Assembly (NCBI GenBank): GCA_964477265.1
Contig: CAYZDJ010000013.1
Location: forward strand, 21,902-85,901
DNA from: CAIVPM01 sp964477265
Lineage (GTDB): Bacteria > Bacteroidota > Bacteroidia > Chitinophagales > Chitinophagaceae
Length of the DNA: 64,000 nt
Direction of reading: 5' to 3'
Below the pieces are notes generated by a model. That model made no database searches. It worked only from the letters and a program-made list of their open reading frames with translations, and was not told where the DNA came from. Each line of letters opens with the position of its first letter. Position 1 is the first letter of the stretch. The position numbers and the translations under genes are program-made. Shown here one piece after another: positions 27,036 through 35,720 of the stretch.

Positions 27036-29195
27036 ATGTTTCAAAAGATGAGAAATCAAATGCTACTGGCTTTAATGTTTTTATCTGTTTCATTATTTGC
27101 ACAAAAAACAGATACACCCAAAAAACAAAAAATTTTAAGTGAGGTTGTTGTAAACTCAAACCTCAATAAATACAAGGCTGACAGCAGTACTGGCGTTGCA
27201 AAGCTTCCATTAAAAGATTTAGAAAACCCACAGGCATATAATGTAATTCCAAAATCTGTTCTTAAAGACCAGAACGTAACCAACCTAAACAATGCACTAA
27301 AAAATGCAACTGGTGTTACACGTCTTTGGGAATCTACAGGTCGTGGTGGAGATGGTGCTGAATATTATACAATGAGAGGTTTTTCGGTGCAGCCAAATTT
27401 AGTAAATGGTATGGCAAGCATTAATAATGGTGGTTTAGATCCTGCAAATATTGAAAGCATTGAAGTTGTTAAAGGTCCATCAGGAACTTTGTATGGCGGC
27501 AACCTTATTTCGTATGGTGGGCTTATTAATATTGTAACAAAAAAACCTTACGAAAAATTAGGTGGCGAAATTTCATACATCTCTGGAAGCTTTGGATTAG
27601 ACAGGTTTACAGCAGATATTAATGCCCCAGTAAATAACAATTTAATGGTTAGGGTAAACGCAGCATTGCATACAGAAAACTCTTTTCAGGATGCAGGATT
27701 TAACAAGTCATTTTACATTGCCCCATCTGTTAAATTTATTGCAAATGAAAAGCTAACCTTCTTGTTGAATACTGAGTTTAAAAACACAGAAAGTGTTAAT
27801 GCCCCAATGATTTTTTTAAGCAGGTATGCTAAACTTTCTTTTGATAGAATTGATTTATTTGAGCAGAATTATAACAGGTCTTTTACAAGTAATAACCTTA
27901 CTATTAAAACACCAACATTTGGTGTGCAAACACAAATGCTATACAAAATTTCAAGCAAATGGACTTCTCAAACCATCTTATCAAAAAGCAATACAAAAAC
28001 AAATGGTTACTATCAATATTTGTGGGATGCTTCTAATGGCGATGAGTTTACACGTTTTATTTCAAAAAGAAATGGTGAAACAAACACAACAGGAATTCAA
28101 CAAAATTTTACAGGAGATTTTAAAATTGGAACTGTTAGAAACAGGGTTGTTATTGGTATAGATTTTCTTGACAAGCAAATTCAAAACAATAGTACAGGCT
28201 GGGCAGGTCATGGAACTGTTTCATTAAAAAATGGCACAGACAATGGCATACTTACCACACAGGCTGTTGACAATACTTTGCTTACTTCTAATGAAGGAAA
28301 CTCTGTTGCAAAAACAAAAATCATCAGTGCATACATTTCTGATGTAATCAATATTTTGCCTAACCTTTCTACAATGCTAAGTGTAAGGGTTGACAACTTT
28401 AGTGGCAAGCCAAATTATTGGGGTAGCGAAGAAATTAAAAACCAAACTACAGTATCACCAAAATTTGGAATAATATATCAACCAGTTCAAGATAAGGTTT
28501 CCATTTTTGGTAATTATATGAATGGCTTTGTAAACCTTGACCCAGCACAGGTTGCAGACATTAATGGAAATAATAAAGCTATGAAAGTATTTGACCCTGA
28601 ACACGCAAACCAATGGGAATTTGGTACGAAGGTTAATCTGTTTAAAAATAAAATTGGAGTTACAGCAAGTTACTATAACATCAATGTGTCAAATAAAGTG
28701 ATGACAGACCCAACAAACCCTAACAACTCAATTCAAGGTGGTGAAGTTGAGAGTAAAGGATTTGAGTTTAGTTTAGTTGGAAATATCACTGATGGATTAA
28801 ACATTATTACTGGCTTTAGTAACAACCAAAGTGTTGTAGTTAAAGATGCTGCTGATGGTGGCTATATTGGTTTCAGACCAGAAGAAGCCGGACCTAAAAA
28901 CGTGTTTAATTTTTGGGCAAACTATAAAGTTCAATCTGGATTCTTTAACCATTTTGGAATTGGTTTTGGGGTAAATGCTATAAGCAAACACAAGACCTTG
29001 AACAGAGATAATACTGGCACATTTACATTGCCAAGTTACAATGTGTTTAATGCTGCCATTACTTATTCTGGCGAAAACTTTAATATCAATTTGAAATTAG
29101 ATAATTTATCGAATGAGAAGTACTATTCAGGCTGGTCAACAGTTACAGCTCAAAAACCAAGGTCAATTTCTTTAGGATTGAGTTTTAAGTTTTAA
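27036..29195 (+). CDS. TonB-dependent siderophore receptor
   Basis: An outer-membrane beta-barrel of 719 residues importing a ferric siderophore with energy from TonB-ExbBD. The signal peptide (about 1-22) ends at LFAQ. The plug domain spans about 35-165, with NLNNALKNATGV, YYTMRGF and IESIEVVKGPSGTLYGG typical of the FecA/FhuA-like group. The rest is the 22-strand barrel ending in the aromatic SLGLSFKF. It lacks the N-terminal CarboxypepD_reg-like domain of SusC proteins, which argues against polysaccharide import. It is followed after an inverted-repeat element by a PepSY membrane protein, a common iron-uptake pairing. No Fur box could be identified by eye. The siderophore is unknown. Confidence 0.92.
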   Translation: MFQKMRNQMLLALMFLSVSLFAQKTDTPKKQKILSEVVVNSNLNKYKADSSTGVAKLPLKDLENPQAYNVIPKSVLKDQNVTNLNNALKNATGVTRLWESTGRGGDGAEYYTMRGFSVQPNLVNGMASINNGGLDPANIESIEVVKGPSGTLYGGNLISYGGLINIVTKKPYEKLGGEISYISGSFGLDRFTADINAPVNNNLMVRVNAALHTENSFQDAGFNKSFYIAPSVKFIANEKLTFLLNTEFKNTESVNAPMIFLSRYAKLSFDRIDLFEQNYNRSFTSNNLTIKTPTFGVQTQMLYKISSKWTSQTILSKSNTKTNGYYQYLWDASNGDEFTRFISKRNGETNTTGIQQNFTGDFKIGTVRNRVVIGIDFLDKQIQNNSTGWAGHGTVSLKNGTDNGILTTQAVDNTLLTSNEGNSVAKTKIISAYISDVINILPNLSTMLSVRVDNFSGKPNYWGSEEIKNQTTVSPKFGIIYQPVQDKVSIFGNYMNGFVNLDPAQVADINGNNKAMKVFDPEHANQWEFGTKVNLFKNKIGVTASYYNINVSNKVMTDPTNPNNSIQGGEVESKGFEFSLVGNITDGLNIITGFSNNQSVVVKDAADGGYIGFRPEEAGPKNVFNFWANYKVQSGFFNHFGIGFGVNAISKHKTLNRDNTGTFTLPSYNVFNAAITYSGENFNINLKLDNLSNEKYYSGWSTVTAQKPRSISLGLSFKF

Positions 29196-29214
29196 TAGCA
29201 ACAGAAATTACTAT

Positions 29215-29304
29215 ACCAAGAAGAACGCAATAAGGCAACGCTAAAGACATAAAGTTTTTCATAATTCTTTAACTCTTTATTTAAGCCTTGCGTTCTTTTT
29301 GGTT
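29215..29304. repeat. Degenerate inverted-repeat element between receptor and PepSY genes
   Basis: The left end ACCAAGAAGAACGCAA and the complement of the right end ACCAAAAAGAACGCAA face each other over arms of about 40 bp, with a T-rich centre near 29258. It resembles the element at 7594-7695 in size and in the cgcaa words. It may also act as a folded mRNA structure between the two cotranscribed genes. Confidence 0.6.
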
Positions 29305-29327
29305 TTGAAAAATACCATACAGCTTCA

Positions 29328-30458
29328 ATGATTTTAAAGCGAAAATATTTCAGGATAATGCATCTATGGCTTGGATTAATTTCTGGGCTTGTGGTGTTTA
29401 TTATAGCTATAACTGGCTGCCTGTATGCTTTTCAGGAAGAGATACAAAATGCCACACAAGAATACAGGTTTGTAAAAGAAGAGAAAGCTGATTTTTTATT
29501 GCCAACACAATTGGAAAAAATTGCACACACAGCATTACCCAATAGGCAATTGCATTCCATAAAATATAACACGAAGGAACAAGCAGCTGAAGCAATATTT
29601 TTTCATTACCAACCAACGTATTATTACATTATTTATCTTAACCCATATAATGGAAAAGTATTGCAAGTGCAAAATATGGATGATGGTTTTTTTCGCTGGG
29701 TTTTGAATGGGCATTTTTACCTTTGGTTACCACCATCAATTGGACAACCTGTTGTTGCTGTTTTTACATTAATATTTTTAGTAATGCTTATAACAGGCAT
29801 TATACTTTGGTATCCAAAAAATAAAAATGCACTTAAGCAACGTTTATGGTTTAGATGGAAAAACACCACAACCACAAAACGAAAAAACTATGATTTGCAC
29901 AGTATCATTGGTTTTTACACATCTTTGTTTGCATTGGTGTTTGTTATAACAGGGCTTGTTTGGGGCTTTCAATGGTGGGCAAAAGGATGGCACAAAATAT
30001 TGGGAGGAAAAATATCATTGCAATACAAGGAAATGGTTTCATCAAAAAATAGTAATGAAAAAATTACTAACCCAACCGATGTTATTTATTTAAAAATAAA
30101 AAGCGAAACACCTGATGCAAAGTCAATTGAAGTGCATCCACCAGAAACAGATTCATCGAGCATTACTGTAAATACCAACACAGAAATTGGTACATACTGG
30201 AAAATTGACTATCGCTATTTTGACCAATACTCATTGAAAGAATTAAAGGTTGATAATATTTATGGTCGTTTTGACAAACCAATTTTTGCAGATAAAATAA
30301 TGCGTATGAATTATGATATTCATACTGGTGCAGTATTGGGTTTGCCGGGAAAAATATTTGCTTTTTTGATAAGTTTATTAATTGCAAGTTTACCTGTAAC
30401 AGGTGTTATGATTTGGTTAAAGCGAAAAAAGAAAAGCTCTGTAACTAAAGCTGGTTAA
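29328..30458 (+). CDS. PepSY-associated transmembrane protein
   Basis: A 376-residue inner-membrane protein of the PepSY_TM family. The N-terminal HLWLGLISGLVVFIIAITGCLYAF is the diagnostic first helix; about four helices in all (about 12-36, 137-160, 195-220 and 340-365) surround a periplasmic PepSY part. Histidines at the helix ends (HLWLG, HSIIG, HTGAVLG) could bind heme. Members encoded next to siderophore receptors are thought to act as ferric-siderophore reductases or accessory factors. That role is inferred here from the adjacent receptor. The start is ATG 29328. It converges with the next gene, with 3 bases between the stops. Confidence 0.85.
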   Translation: MILKRKYFRIMHLWLGLISGLVVFIIAITGCLYAFQEEIQNATQEYRFVKEEKADFLLPTQLEKIAHTALPNRQLHSIKYNTKEQAAEAIFFHYQPTYYYIIYLNPYNGKVLQVQNMDDGFFRWVLNGHFYLWLPPSIGQPVVAVFTLIFLVMLITGIILWYPKNKNALKQRLWFRWKNTTTTKRKNYDLHSIIGFYTSLFALVFVITGLVWGFQWWAKGWHKILGGKISLQYKEMVSSKNSNEKITNPTDVIYLKIKSETPDAKSIEVHPPETDSSSITVNTNTEIGTYWKIDYRYFDQYSLKELKVDNIYGRFDKPIFADKIMRMNYDIHTGAVLGLPGKIFAFLISLLIASLPVTGVMIWLKRKKKSSVTKAG

Positions 30459-30461
30459 AGG

Positions 30462-31598
30462 TTACAAAACAAATTGAGATTCTTTCTTTAGATATTTTTT
30501 GAGGATAGAATAAGGAATGACAGACCATTCAGTGTAACGACAAGATTGTAGAGCGTGTGGAAAGCTTGGATTAAAATAAACACCATCATAACGAAATAAA
30601 AAATCTGCATACTCCCATTGTTCAATTTCATAATAGTTGCAATTGCTACTCTCTTGTGTCTCTTTTTGTATTTTTTGGGAATACATTTTCTTCAAAATAT
30701 TTAAAATACAATTACCAGTTTTATAGTTACGACTATATTCATTTAATGAATCGTCATCATCAAACTTATCATCATATAGATTAAAAACATCTGTAATTTT
30801 TTCAATTACATTTCCTGTTTTTAAGTTAATTGTTAAATTATTATCATTACTATTTGGATGCATACCACCACAGTCGTTAAAAACACTTCCATCGATACTA
30901 ATGAAATTATTTGCAATAAACACATTGCTTATCCAATAATTATATTCGCCCCTTTTTCTGTCATTATTAGCACATTCATAAAACTCATACAAGCTTTGAT
31001 ATTGGTAGTTTTCAAGTGCTTTGTTTATTTTTTTAAGTTTAGTATAATCAGCAATTCCATTAGCTACCCTAAACATATTTATCTTGCTCTCTTTATCGCT
31101 GAACCATTGCAGTGTAAGTTTATTTTTTACAGTAACAGAATCTTTGGAAAGCTTTACATTTTGTATTCTTAAAATACTATAGAATTTATCAAAACCTTCA
31201 TTGTAGTAAGTATAATTCTTTGTGCTTATTTGTGTTGTATCCACAACGTTTAAGCTTACATCAAGTTTCTTTTTATTATTTGTCCATGTGCCTTTAAAAG
31301 TTTTATAGTCACTTGTTGTTAAAGAAAATTTTTCAGTAAACACATCCTGCTTAGAGCTATCATCAAAATATTCATCAGTTATAATAAACTGTTTTGTTTC
31401 TTCATCAATTTCTGCATATAAAAAAATATCCTTTAATGATGATTTATAAAAGTAGCGTGCAGCAATGTCTGAATCGCTATTATAACGAATGCTCATTACA
31501 ACAGGATACCTGCCAATAGTGCCTTGCAACAAATAATTGTGTTGAGAAAATGAATTTGCAGTAAAACAAAATAAGAATATGAAGCAACCTAAACGCAT
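30462..31598 (-). CDS. Hypothetical secreted protein
   Basis: A 378-residue protein with a signal peptide (about 1-18, ending SFSQ). I do not recognise a family with confidence. The first 120 residues look beta-rich (repeated GTWTNNKKKLDVSL-like strands), similar to small lipocalin-like or DUF-type domains of Bacteroidota. The C-terminal half has a Cys-containing NDCGGMHPN motif followed by LTINLKTG, reminiscent of DUF3298-type domains, a weak resemblance. There is no membrane helix beyond the signal and no sorting domain. It is probably periplasmic. It sits 32 bases downstream of a small membrane protein on the same strand. Confidence 0.6.
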   Translation of the reverse strand: MRLGCFIFLFCFTANSFSQHNYLLQGTIGRYPVVMSIRYNSDSDIAARYFYKSSLKDIFLYAEIDEETKQFIITDEYFDDSSKQDVFTEKFSLTTSDYKTFKGTWTNNKKKLDVSLNVVDTTQISTKNYTYYNEGFDKFYSILRIQNVKLSKDSVTVKNKLTLQWFSDKESKINMFRVANGIADYTKLKKINKALENYQYQSLYEFYECANNDRKRGEYNYWISNVFIANNFISIDGSVFNDCGGMHPNSNDNNLTINLKTGNVIEKITDVFNLYDDKFDDDDSLNEYSRNYKTGNCILNILKKMYSQKIQKETQESSNCNYYEIEQWEYADFLFRYDGVYFNPSFPHALQSCRYTEWSVIPYSILKKYLKKESQFVL

Positions 31599-31630
31599 AA
31601 AATAATTTTATCCAATTCTAATTAAATTTT

Positions 31631-32134
31631 TCATTGATTATCAAATCTAATCCACTCGTTCTTATTGAGTTTATTAGTATCAACAACTTTTATCCAAACA
31701 AATAATTTTCCTATTTTTTCTTTTTCGATTATACTTGAACTAGTTTCTGTATTATCCATTAACCCAGAACTATAAAATCTTTCAACAATTTTTTTACTAT
31801 CATCAACTTTATTAATAAATAATTTTTTTTCTCGTGTCCAATCTTGTGGAGAAGCAGCAAAACAAATAATAACGAGTATAATGTAAACTGGGATTATTAC
31901 GAAAAATGATATGCAAGTTTTAAGAATAAGTCTAGGTAATTTATCTTCGTCATTAATCACAAAAACTAATGATAACAACAAAGTATTGAATAAAATTGCA
32001 TAAAAGCAGAATTCGCAAATATCTCTACCAAAAACTTTATCCTCAAATTCTATAGGCAGCGTTCTAAAGGTTATTGAAATAACAACAACAAATATTAGTG
32101 TTACTAAAAAGAATTTGAAAAATTTCCTTTTCAT
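31631..32134 (-). CDS. Hypothetical membrane protein
   Basis: A 167-residue protein with three hydrophobic segments (about 6-24, 37-60 and 70-93), followed by a polar C-terminal region of about 70 residues. No family is recognised. It starts 17 bases after the parE stop and is probably cotranscribed with parE by proximity alone. It occupies a place where parC might be expected, but it has no resemblance to ParC. Confidence 0.6.
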   Translation of the reverse strand: MKRKFFKFFLVTLIFVVVISITFRTLPIEFEDKVFGRDICEFCFYAILFNTLLLSLVFVINDEDKLPRLILKTCISFFVIIPVYIILVIICFAASPQDWTREKKLFINKVDDSKKIVERFYSSGLMDNTETSSSIIEKEKIGKLFVWIKVVDTNKLNKNEWIRFDNQ

Positions 32135-32151
32135 AAAATAACTCTATGACT

Positions 32152-34023
32152 TTATGATTCCACCAAATCCAACTCCACCCTTAAATTATCAATAATAAAT
32201 TCCTGGCGTTGTGGTGTGTTTTTGCCCATATAATATTCAAGCAGTTTTTGTATATGGTCACCTTCTTCAAGCAGCACAGGTTGCAAACGCATATCACCAG
32301 CAATAAACCTTTCAAACTCTTCAGGACTAATTTCTCCCAAACCTTTAAACCTTGTAATCTCGGGCTTTCCAGTAAGTTTTTTTATGGCTGCCTGCTTTTC
32401 AGTTTCATCATAGCAGTAAATGGTTTCCTGTTTATTTCTTACCCTGAACAATGGTGTTTCTAAAATAAACACATGGTTTTGTTTTACTAAATCTGGGAAG
32501 AATTGCAAGAAGAAAGTCATTAGCAATAAACGAATGTGCATACCATCAACATCAGCATCTGTAGCTATAATAATGTTTTTATAACGCAAACTTTCTAATC
32601 CATCCTCAATATTCAAAGCGTGTTGTAATAAGTTGAATTCTTCGTTTTCATACACAACTTTCTTCGTCATTCCATAACTGTTCAAAGGCTTACCACGCAA
32701 GCTAAACACAGCTTGTGTGTCCACATTTCTTGCTTTGGTAATAGAGCCACTTGCACTATCACCTTCTGTTATAAAAATAGAAGATTGTTGTTGCAGCTCT
32801 ATAAACTGTTCCTTGTTTTTATTAGGAATGTCATCGTTTAAATGTATCCTGCAATCTCTTAATTTTTTATTATGAAGATTGGCTTTTTTAGCACGTTCAT
32901 TTGCAAGTTTTCTAATGCCACTTAATTCCTTTCTTTCCTTTTCACTTTGTTCAATACGTTTCTTTAATGCTTCAGCAACAGATGTGTTTCTATGTAAAAA
33001 ATTATCTAATTCTTTTGCTAAAAAATCTTCAATAAATTTCTTCATCGAAGGGCCATTTTCATACACCACACTACTGCCTAATTTTGTTTTGGTTTGGCTT
33101 TCAAACACAGGTTCCTGAACACGAACAGATACAGCAGCAACAATACTTTGGCGTATATCTGCCACATCATAATCTTTCTTATAAAAATCACGAATTACCT
33201 TTACAAAACCTTCTCTAAATGCTTGTTGGTGTGTGCCACCTTGTGTAGTATATTGACCATTTACAAATGAGAAAATATCTTCACCATAATCGTTATTATG
33301 GCTCAATGCAATTTCAATATCTTCTCCTTTTAAATGAATGATTGGATAACGTAATTCATCAGCATTGGTTTTGCGTGTAAGCAAATCCAACAAACCATTT
33401 TTACTTACATATCTTTTGCTATTAAAGTTGATGACAAGCCCTGCATTTAAGTAACAATAATTCCAAAATTGATTGTCTAAATACTCATGCAAAAATTTAT
33501 AATTATGAAAAATTTTATCGTCAGCAATAAAACTAACTTGTGTTCCATTCTCTTCTGTAGTTGTAGTTTCTTTATGTTCTTTAAGCAAAACACCACGTTC
33601 AAATTCTGCAACTTTTGCCTTGCCATCTCTAAAACTTTCTACTTTAAAATAACTGCTCAAAGCATTCACAGCCTTGGTTCCTACGCCATTCAATCCAACA
33701 CTTTTTTGAAAGGCTTTGCTATCATATTTTGCACCAGTATTTATTTTGCTCACCACATCAACCACTTTACCCAAAGGAATACCACGACCATAATCTCTTA
33801 TCGTTACTGTTTTTTGAGAAAGATTAATGTCAACGTATTTTCCATAACCCATTGTATGTTCATCAATGCAGTTATCCATTACTTCTTTTACCAATACATA
33901 AATGCCATCATCAGCAGCACTGCCATCTCCAAGCTTGCCAATGTACATACCTGGCCTAAGCCTTATATGTTCTTTCCAGTCCAGACTTTTAATATCATCT
34001 TCGGTATATTTAACTTCTGCCAT
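32152..34023 (-). CDS. parE: DNA topoisomerase IV subunit B
   Basis: The ATPase subunit of topoisomerase IV, which unlinks daughter chromosomes. The 623 residues hold the GHKL ATPase (MDNCIDEH, DYGRGIPLG and GLNGVGTKAVNAL), the transducer domain, and the TOPRIM domain with EGDSASG (about 420) and DADVDGMHIR (about 490-500). The C-terminus (GKNTPQRQEFI) matches Bacteroidota ParE more than GyrB, and the length is slightly below that of GyrB. The partner parC is not next to it in this window. The start is ATG 34023. GyrB remains a less likely alternative. Confidence 0.85.
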   Translation of the reverse strand: MAEVKYTEDDIKSLDWKEHIRLRPGMYIGKLGDGSAADDGIYVLVKEVMDNCIDEHTMGYGKYVDINLSQKTVTIRDYGRGIPLGKVVDVVSKINTGAKYDSKAFQKSVGLNGVGTKAVNALSSYFKVESFRDGKAKVAEFERGVLLKEHKETTTTEENGTQVSFIADDKIFHNYKFLHEYLDNQFWNYCYLNAGLVINFNSKRYVSKNGLLDLLTRKTNADELRYPIIHLKGEDIEIALSHNNDYGEDIFSFVNGQYTTQGGTHQQAFREGFVKVIRDFYKKDYDVADIRQSIVAAVSVRVQEPVFESQTKTKLGSSVVYENGPSMKKFIEDFLAKELDNFLHRNTSVAEALKKRIEQSEKERKELSGIRKLANERAKKANLHNKKLRDCRIHLNDDIPNKNKEQFIELQQQSSIFITEGDSASGSITKARNVDTQAVFSLRGKPLNSYGMTKKVVYENEEFNLLQHALNIEDGLESLRYKNIIIATDADVDGMHIRLLLMTFFLQFFPDLVKQNHVFILETPLFRVRNKQETIYCYDETEKQAAIKKLTGKPEITRFKGLGEISPEEFERFIAGDMRLQPVLLEEGDHIQKLLEYYMGKNTPQRQEFIIDNLRVELDLVES

Positions 34024-34181
34024 TTGCTATTTATAATTTAATGATTAATCCCTCACAGATAACACAGAGATACTTTAAGTGTTATCCTGTAAAAAATATC
34101 AATTATTAAAGTTGCAATGTAATAGAAGTAAAATGGAAAAGCGGTGTTGTGGAAAAGTGATGGCTATTTAGGGTATTTTAT

Positions 34182-34538
34182 TTATCTAACTATTATGCTG
34201 CCAAAGCTATAACTGTTGTTTATTTTATTTAAGTTGATTGTAATTTTTTTTAATTGCTTTGTAGCAAACTCGCTTTTAGTATTATTAGCAGCAATAACAC
34301 TGCCTTCAATTGTATGAATGGTTTTGTGTAGTTTTTTATAAGTAACTTTTTTAATATCCAGCACTATATTTAAATCTTGCTTGCACTGCACTATTAAGTT
34401 TGCCAATGTTACAGAATCTACATTATTAGTTATAATAATGGTAGCTTTATTGGTTTGCTTTTTTATTAAACTTGTTTGCGAATACAAAATGTTGTTTAAT
34501 GCTAAAAAAGTAAGGATTGCAAGTGCTGTTTTTTTCAT
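34182..34538 (-). CDS. Small hypothetical secreted protein
   Basis: A 118-residue protein with a signal peptide (about 1-20, ending LYSQ) and a mature part of about 98 residues without cysteines. It has a beta-alpha-beta-like pattern (ATIIITNNVDSVTLANLIVQCK). No family is recognised. It lies alone, 158 bases before parE, with a 400-base intergenic region upstream that contains the 21-bp direct repeats. Confidence 0.5.
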   Translation of the reverse strand: MKKTALAILTFLALNNILYSQTSLIKKQTNKATIIITNNVDSVTLANLIVQCKQDLNIVLDIKKVTYKKLHKTIHTIEGSVIAANNTKSEFATKQLKKITINLNKINNSYSFGSIIVR

Positions 34539-34942
34539 TTGCTTTACTATTAGAAGTTGTTTAGCCTTATTGAGTTTGAAAGTTTGCTAAAAAATTATTG
34601 TTGACTTTATGTATTCCGGATATTTAAAAAAGACAAGTGGGCAGTGCGGTATGCTGCGGTTAAAATATTTTATTGCAACTGCCCTTACTTGTTATCAACA
34701 ATAATTAACAAAACTAATTTTTTGTAAATGAGCCTCTTTTTTGTGAATGCATGTGCAAAATGCATTGCAAATACAATTTAGCAAAGTGCCATTGTATAAG
34801 TGTGTAGGTTGATTGTATAAGTGCGTAGGTTGATTGTATAAGTGTGCAAAATGGAATTAGGAATTTGGCATTAGGAATTGCAAATAATCTGTAATTATTA
34901 TTTGAATTATTGCAAGAGTTAAATGTAAATGACGTGAGTAAT
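34539..34942. other. Long intergenic region with several repeats
   Basis: No gene is seen in these 404 bases. Present are an inverted repeat with ACAAGTGGGCAGT (34633-34645) and its bulged complement at 34678-34692; a palindromic pair around GCATGTGCAAAATGCATTGC (34748-34768); 2.6 copies of a 21-bp direct repeat (34791-34854); and two copies of an ATTAGGAATT phrase near 34855-34880. The region is downstream of the LytTR gene and upstream of the small secreted protein gene, both on the minus strand. Confidence 0.7.
34791..34854. repeat. 21-bp-period direct repeats (candidate LytTR sites)
   Basis: Copies start at 34791, 34812 and 34833. Each begins ATTGTATAAGTG and the first two continue (T/C)GTAGGTTG. 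The third diverges after the first 14 or so bases. A 21-bp period equals two helical turns, the spacing at which LytTR DNA-binding domains bind direct repeats. An operator function is inference. Confidence 0.5.
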
Positions 34943-35695
34943 TTAACTGCCTAGCATCTTTAAAAAGTCTTCTTTCCTTCTGATGCTTACCTCAATATTT
35001 ACATCATCTTCCATAGTTACATAACCACCACGCCCCCTATAATATTTTTTAATAAAATTGATATTTATGATGTGAGAATTATGTACTCTGCAAAAAATTT
35101 TACCAGGTAACATATTTTCAAAATCCTGAATCTTTTTTGAAACAGTTTCCTTTTTGTAATTTTTTAAAAAAATGTGTGTGTAGTTGCCATCAGATTGCAA
35201 ATACATTATGTTGTCAATTTCCTCAAACACAATTGCATCAAGTGTGTGAATACAAATTTTTCTTTTGGCAATGTTTTCTGTTTGTGCATTTACAAGCAAT
35301 GTTTCAACCCTTTTATCAATATTATGCTGGTCTATTTTCTCAATTGCTTTATCTACTGCATTTTTAAGTTCAACAGGGTTTACAGGTTTTAAAATATAGT
35401 CTATAGCACAAAACTTTATTGCTTGCAATGCATACTGGTTATATGCTGTAACAAAAATAACCTCAAACTGAACTTTTTTAAATCTTGCCAATAAATCAAA
35501 GCCATTACCCAATGGCATTTCAATATCCAATAAAACTATTTTAGGATTGTGTTGCATTATCAACAGCTCTGCTTCATTAATATTTTGTGCAGTTGCTACA
35601 ACTTCAATTTGCTTACAATAAATTTCTAAAAGCTGAGTAAGAATTTTAATATTTTGAGATTCATCATCTACAATTATTGCTGAATATTTTTGCAT
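34943..35695 (-). CDS. LytTR-family response regulator
   Basis: A two-component regulator of 250 residues. The receiver domain (about 4-120) has Asp10/Asp11 and the phospho-acceptor Asp57 in IVLLDIEMPLGNG, then the conserved VTAYNQYA and the Lys in DYILKPV. The C-terminal LytTR DNA-binding domain (about 150-248) shows NIMYLQSDGNYTHIFL and FCRVHNSHIININFI, the hallmark of the AgrA/LytR group. It follows the kinase gene by 25 bases, in the usual LytS-LytR-type order, and is certainly cotranscribed. LytTR proteins bind direct repeats of about 9-12 bp spaced near 21 bp; such repeats lie 90-150 bases beyond its stop. Confidence 0.94.
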   Translation of the reverse strand: MQKYSAIIVDDESQNIKILTQLLEIYCKQIEVVATAQNINEAELLIMQHNPKIVLLDIEMPLGNGFDLLARFKKVQFEVIFVTAYNQYALQAIKFCAIDYILKPVNPVELKNAVDKAIEKIDQHNIDKRVETLLVNAQTENIAKRKICIHTLDAIVFEEIDNIMYLQSDGNYTHIFLKNYKKETVSKKIQDFENMLPGKIFCRVHNSHIININFIKKYYRGRGGYVTMEDDVNIEVSIRRKEDFLKMLGS

Positions 35696-35720
35696 GATTT
35701 AATTGATATTATTTAGGGCT

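Noticed and set aside
33487..34041. 184-codon open frame antisense to parE
   Set aside because: It is the complement of a well-conserved topoisomerase gene and has no recognisable protein family or start context.
34058..34086. 8-bp inverted repeat GATAACAC/GTGTTATC upstream of parE
   Set aside because: Arms are short with a 13-base loop and the sequence resembles a common degenerate intergenic phrase; not enough to call an operator.
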